Of a stretch of 64,000 nt of DNA, positions 60,244 through 64,000 are shown in pieces. Within the stretch, counting starts at the first letter, position 1; every line of letters starts with the position of its first letter. Under the pieces are notes generated by a model. The model searched no databases and was not told the DNA's origin. It saw nothing but the letters and a program-made list of their open reading frames with translations. The translations under genes were made by a program, and so were the position numbers. Source of the DNA: Miltoncostaea sp963771025 (GTDB taxonomy: Bacteria > Actinomycetota > Thermoleophilia > Miltoncostaeales > Miltoncostaeaceae); NCBI GenBank assembly GCA_963771025.1, contig CAVYRL010000003.1, positions 186,001-250,000 on the forward strand, in the 5' to 3' direction.

Positions 60244-61032
60244 ACCATCTCCAGCCGCACCCGCAGCAACAGCGCGACCCATGAGCGATAGGGCCGCCAC
60301 CCCTCGCTGATCCGCACGAGGTCCTCGCGCAAGGGTCCGCCGGGAAGGCCGTACTCCATCGCCAGGGCGCGGCCGAGCCGCGAGTCGTGCAACGGCACGT
60401 GGTCCGGATGCCCGGCAGCTCCTTGAGCTCGGCGAGCGCTGGTCGCGGAGCCGGCCGGCATCCAGGTTCCCCCCGAGCGCGGCCGACGCCAGCGCGCGGA
60501 GCCACTCGGGCTTGCGGGCGGACGAGCTCGGCAAGCCTGCGCGGGCCGGCGTGGACCACGTGCCCGTCGATATCGACGGCCTTGCCGAGCTCCCGGGCCT
60601 TGATCGGAGCCGCCTGGCGCATGCGGATGCGGTGGCCGATGATGGCCCAGGGCGGCCGCCTCGTACGGCGACCAGAACAGCACGGGGCGCAGCCCCGGAT
60701 AACGCCGCTGCAGGCCTCCGACCACCGGGTCGCTCTCGCCCACCGCGGCGAACCGGGAGCCGTCGACGTCCAGCACAGGATGCGGGCGGCCTGACCGGAC
60801 ACCGCCTCGGGGGCTCCGCGTGGAGGTCCCTCTCGTGCACCTCGCCCACCACGCAGCCGCCGTCCTGCCGCACGCGCACCCCTGCGGTGCGCCAATTCCC
60901 CTCGACCGGGAACGCGAGGTCGAGGGCCCCCTCGTCCACCCCGCCGTACACCGCCGGCGTGAACCCCTCGAGGAACCGTATCCCGGCCGCGAGCGAGTAT
61001 GGCCCTCGGGCGGGGAGGGTGAAGGTGGTCAG
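60222..61032 (-). pseudogene. AlkA-like DNA-3-methyladenine glycosylase, multiply frameshifted
   Basis: Similarity to actinobacterial AlkA-type HhH-GPD glycosylases runs through all three minus-strand frames in order: FTLPARGPYSLAAGIRFLEG and AVYGGVDEGALDLAFPVEG near the start, then LDVDGSRFAAVGESDPVVGG and LRPVLFWSPYEAAA, WAIIGHRIRMRQAAPIKA and AVDIDGHVVHAGP, RKPEWLRALASAALGGNLDA, LAELKELPGI, and finally WRPYRSWVALLLRVRLEM. At least five frame changes are needed, so no protein can be made. Intact members excise alkylated purines. The first codon is CTG, overlapping the upstream oxidoreductase stop as CTGA. Confidence 0.82.
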
Positions 61033-62067
61033 TCAACCAACTCCTTCAGGGCGGCGATGGTGGCCACCGGATCCGGCCCGACGGGGCGCACGTTGAGCAT
61101 CGTCACCCCGGCCTCGGCCAGCCGGTCAACCTTCTCGCGCACGTAGGAGGCGGAGCCGCACAGGGTGGCGGCCTCCACGAGGTCGGCGGGCAGGCACGCC
61201 GCGGCACCCGCGCGGTCACCAGCCGAGGAAGAGGTCCTGCACCTCTGCCGCCGCCCCCTCCCATCCGAAACGACAGAAGAGCTCGTTGTAGAAGTTCGTC
61301 CCCCTGGAGCCCATGCCGCCGATGTAGAGCGCGAGCTCGGCGCGCGCGTGGTCGCGCAGGGCCTCGACCTCCGGGCCCTCGCCGATCGCGCACATGCCGC
61401 CGGCGCAGATCTCGAGGGGAGAAAGGTCGGCCGAGCGACGCGCGGCTCCGCGCGCCAGGGCGTCACCCCAGACATCGCTCGCGCCCTCGGCGACGAAGAA
61501 GATCGGATACCAGCCCTCCGCCATCTCCGCCGTCAGTTCGACCGCCTTCGGTCGCAGCGCGGCGACGTAGATCGGGATCCGGTCGCGCGCCGGTCGGGTG
61601 ATCAGCTTCAGCGATCTCCCGAGCCCGGTGCCTCGCTCCGGGCCGAGGGGCAACTGGTACGCCGCGCCGTCGTAGCGTACGGACTCGCGGCGCCAGACCA
61701 TCCGGCAGATGTCCATCGACTCCCGCAGCCGCGACAACGGGCGGTCGAACGGGACGCCGTGGAAGCCCTCGACGACCTGGGGGCCCGAGGTGCCGAGGCC
61801 CAGGATGCAGCGATTGCCCGAGAGGGCGTCGACGCCGGCCGCCGTCTGGGCGATCAGCGCCGGGGTGCGCGAGTACACGGAGAAGACGCCCGCCCCGATC
61901 TCGATGCGACTCGTGACCGCCGCCAGGTAGCCCATCAGGGACGCCGCGTCGTAGCCCCACGTCTCCGCGACCCACACGGCGTCGAGGCCGGCGCGCTCCA
62001 TCTCCACGACCTGCGGCACCTGCTGCAGGGGCTCGACGGCATAGGACAGCGGAACCGAGATGCGCAT
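61029..62067 (-). pseudogene. F420-dependent LLM-class oxidoreductase with a single frameshift
   Basis: From ATG 62067 the frame encodes 283 residues of an LLM-class oxidoreductase: MRISVPLSYAVEPLQQVPQV, LDAVWVAETWGYDAASLMGY, RIEIGAGVFSVYSRTPALIAQ, RCILGLGTSGPQVVEGFHG, ending VQDLFLGW at 61216. The expected C-terminal 60 residues continue in another frame: GDRAGAAACLPADLVEAATL, YVREKVDRLAEAGVTMLNV, VGPDPVATIAALKEL, ending 61029. Removing one G from CTCGGCTGG restores one frame. The active-site part is intact, so the shortened protein could fold poorly or be partly active. The AlkA pseudogene overlaps its end. Confidence 0.82.
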
Positions 62068-62199
62068 GGATCCCCCGAGGGAGAGTTCGGAGTCCGCTCA
62101 ACCCTAGGCGACGCCGGTCACCCATCCATGGCGCCCGGCCTCGTCGCTCGTGGTGGCACGTGGCGACGCCGCGGAACGCGCGGCGAACCGGCGCCGCGA

Positions 62200-63471
62200 T
62201 CAGCGCTCCGCGACCATCAGCAGGCGTCTTCCACCACCGCACGCGAAGGCGACGATCGCGGTCCCCGCGGTGTCGAAGGCGATCGTCGGCGCGGCGCAGG
62301 CCGCGCCGCGGGCGCTGACCCGGCGGGCCGCGCTCCAGCCACCTGCGGCGTCGCGCCCGAGGGTGCGCACCAGGATCGCCCCGTCAACGGCGTAGGCGAG
62401 GATCGTGCGGCCGTCGGGGGCGCTCTCCATCACCGGCGCGCCCAGTCGTCGCGCCGGTCCCGTGAGCGGACGCGGCCGCTCCCACGACCCGCCGCCGGCG
62501 TCCTCCTCACGCGCGGCGTGCAGGCGCAGGCCTCCCGGGCCCGTCTGGCGCCAGACGGCCACCATGCCCGCCGACGGGATCAGCCTGACGGCCGCGGGGC
62601 CTCCCCCCGCCACCCGCGCGCCGGGGGCCGTGACGCGCACCGGCGTCTGCCGGGCTCCGGCCGGCAGCGCGATCAGGCCGCGCGACCCGGACGGCGCGCG
62701 CACGTCCACCACGAGGCCCGTACGGCCGTCCTGACGGATCGCCGACGCCACTGAGGTGACGCTCCCGCGCGGACCGAGGAGCCGCGTCGAGCTGGCCGGG
62801 CCGAACGGCTGACGCGGCGAGCGCAGGGCCGCGACCACGGCGACGCCGCGCGCGCCCGCATGCAGCGCGGTGGCCAGCACCGCGCCGCCGGCGTCTGTCG
62901 CGATGGAGGCGCCCACGGCCCTCCGGAAGAGGAGCCGCGCATGCGACCACCCTCCCCGCGCGCCGCGGGCGCTCCAGAGGATGGCGCGGCCCCGGCGGAA
63001 GAGCGTCACGATCTCGTGGTTCGGCAGGGCGACGAGCCGGATGTCGCGCGCGCGCGTCGCGTCGTGGGGCCCGTCCACGGCGGGGACGAGCCCGCCGCTC
63101 CATCGTGCGACCCGCACCGACCCGGTGCCGCCCGTGGCGACGCCGAGGGCGATGGTCCGGCCGTCGGAGACGAAACGCGGGGGCGCCGCGTCGCTCGCCC
63201 TGGCGATGCGACGTGGCGGCGTCCAGGGGCCGCCGAAGAAACGCGCCGCGACGTAGACGCCGCGCCCGCGTTGCCACTCGGCCACCAGGATCCCCGTTGC
63301 GTTGGCGCGGATCGCCGGCCGTGCGATCGCGCCTTCCGCGGAGCCGGTGGGTATCGCGACGGGGGCCGTCCATCCCGCCGCGCGCGTGGCCGGGGCGGCG
63401 AGGAGGAGGGCCAGGACCGCGGCCGCGAGGATCCTGCGGGCGGCGGCCCTGCGGGGGCGATCCGGCGTCAG
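62200..63471 (-). CDS. Secreted protein, probable beta-propeller, unknown function
   Basis: 423 residues if translation starts at CTG 63471, which overlaps the stop of the molbindin gene (CTGA). This start yields a clear signal peptide (RPRRAAARRILAAAVLALLLAA-PATRAAG). The first conventional start, GTG at 63285, would omit it and begin inside the mature domain. The mature part has repeated motifs such as RFVSDGRTIALGVATGG, AVGASIATDAGGAVLATAL, and MESAPDGRTILAYAVDG, spaced 60-80 residues, as in beta-propeller blades. No catalytic residues assigned. The 132 bases to the upstream oxidoreductase gene hold nothing recognisable. Confidence 0.72.
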   Translation of the reverse strand: MTPDRPRRAAARRILAAAVLALLLAAPATRAAGWTAPVAIPTGSAEGAIARPAIRANATGILVAEWQRGRGVYVAARFFGGPWTPPRRIARASDAAPPRFVSDGRTIALGVATGGTGSVRVARWSGGLVPAVDGPHDATRARDIRLVALPNHEIVTLFRRGRAILWSARGARGGWSHARLLFRRAVGASIATDAGGAVLATALHAGARGVAVVAALRSPRQPFGPASSTRLLGPRGSVTSVASAIRQDGRTGLVVDVRAPSGSRGLIALPAGARQTPVRVTAPGARVAGGGPAAVRLIPSAGMVAVWRQTGPGGLRLHAAREEDAGGGSWERPRPLTGPARRLGAPVMESAPDGRTILAYAVDGAILVRTLGRDAAGGWSAARRVSARGAACAAPTIAFDTAGTAIVAFACGGGRRLLMVAER

Positions 63472-63674
63472 TCGACCGCGAGCATCACGTCGGAGGCCTT
63501 GATCACGACGACCACGTCGCTGCCCTCAGCGATGCCGAGATCCCGCACGGCCTCGACGGTGATCGACGACACGATTCGATGACCCGCCACGTCGACCTCG
63601 ACGTTGGCGATCGCCTCGCCCTGGGAGATGCCGGTGACGCGCCCCGACAGTTGGTTGCGCGCGCTGATGCGCAT
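63468..63674 (-). CDS. Molbindin-like TOBE-domain protein (Mop)
   Basis: 68 residues, a single Mop/TOBE domain: RISARNQLSGRVTGISQGEAIANVEV, then IVSSITVEAVRDLGIAEGSDVVVVIKASDVML. Such proteins bind molybdate or tungstate as hexamers and store or buffer it in the cytosol. No molybdate transporter or cofactor gene is nearby. The ATG at 63674 has GAGAGGA about six bases upstream. The stop overlaps the CTG of the next gene. Confidence 0.92.
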   Translation of the reverse strand: MRISARNQLSGRVTGISQGEAIANVEVDVAGHRIVSSITVEAVRDLGIAEGSDVVVVIKASDVMLAVD

Positions 63675-63731
63675 GGCGGTTCCTCTCGTTGGGATGGCGG
63701 GGTGAGGGTACGCCGACCCTCCCGGACCGGG

Positions 63732-64000
63732 CTACCCCAACAGTCCCGCCAGCCAGGCCCGCACGGCGTCGCGCAGCGCGCCGGTGTCGGACTTCAGGGA
63801 GTGATCACCGGGGATGTGCGCGACCGTGCGCCGAGAGGACTCGGGGGGCATGCCGAACGGGTCGCGCTCGCCCTGCACCACCAGCACCGGCACCGGCACC
63901 GCCTCGAGCTCGGGCAGCCGGCTCGGGCGCGGCGGGGCGCCGGAACGGGCGGGCGGCTGCAGCGGGAACGCGAGGCACAGCACGCCGACGGCGCCGGTCC
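63732..64000 (-). CDS. Alpha/beta hydrolase, C-terminal part (partial)
   Basis: The gene runs off the end of the window. About 88 C-terminal residues are visible: GVLCLAFPLQPP, then VPVLVVQGERDPFGMPP with the acidic triad Asp region, and IPGDHSLKSDTGALRDAVRAW with the catalytic His in GDHSLK. This pattern is that of the KANL3/Tex30-like dienelactone-hydrolase group. The nucleophile and N-terminus are outside the window. Confidence 0.8.
   Translation of the reverse strand, partial: TGAVGVLCLAFPLQPPARSGAPPRPSRLPELEAVPVPVLVVQGERDPFGMPPESSRRTVAHIPGDHSLKSDTGALRDAVRAWLAGLLG

Overview
The window is very GC-rich with short intergenic gaps, GTG and ATG starts and many start/stop overlaps. It carries F420-dependent (luciferase-like) oxidoreductases, a CBS-DRTGG pyrophosphatase, many histidine kinases and several c-di-GMP enzymes. 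This fits a high-GC actinobacterium, plausibly the deep-branching class Thermoleophilia. That placement is inference from gene content and codon use, because no rRNA or other marker is present. No tRNA, rRNA, CRISPR array or prophage was found.

Layout. 0-2.5 kb: the end of a pentose-phosphate operon (tkt-zwf-pgl). 2.5-12 kb: a proline-repeat surface protein divergent from a diguanylate cyclase, then LOG-family, ABC ATPase, AcuC-like, YciI, secreted subtilisin-like protease and NAD synthetase genes on the minus strand. 12-19.5 kb: a zinc-ribbon protein, an OmpR-type two-component pair, PII-AmtB, a 5'-truncated pyruvate kinase, a subtilisin-inhibitor-like lipoprotein and a HAD phosphatase. 19.6-28.8 kb: a GGDEF/HD-GYP protein coupled to a second proline-repeat membrane protein, a glutamine amidotransferase, a J-domain miniprotein, an HNH nuclease pair, and an HD-GYP protein overlapping a pyrophosphatase. 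28.8-39.8 kb: a second OmpR-type pair, a glycosyltransferase-GtrA fusion, a LacI regulator with two visible operators facing an acetoacetate-decarboxylase-like gene, nitroreductase, pterin dehydratase, pabA-pabB, and a large copper-radical-oxidase-like secreted protein.

39.8-43.6 kb is a decay zone: a Fur repressor and catalase both carry internal deletions, and an FAD-monooxygenase fragment lies beyond an MFS-MarR pair. 43.5-51.9 kb: methyltransferase, SHOCT proteins, a NarL-type sensor with a lone receiver and a LuxR-type response regulator, a shortened MalT-like regulator, an SDR and an intact FAD monooxygenase preceded by a 22-residue leader ORF. 51.97-53.13 kb: an IS481-like element inserted in a CTAG at convergent stop codons. 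53-60 kb: DUF202, VOC, CHAD, F420-type oxidoreductase, two small secreted paralogues and a NarL-type two-component pair. 60.2-62.1 kb: a second decay zone (AlkA-like glycosylase with many frameshifts, and a luciferase-like oxidoreductase with one). The window ends with a secreted protein, a molbindin and a partial hydrolase.

Three general habits stand out. Adjacent same-strand genes are often coupled by four-base NTGA overlaps, and some of these appear to use CTG. Convergent genes often share a CTAG made of two opposed TAG stops, which is also the target the IS used. Several genes have a TANNNT element 6-9 bases before the start codon, suggesting leaderless transcripts.
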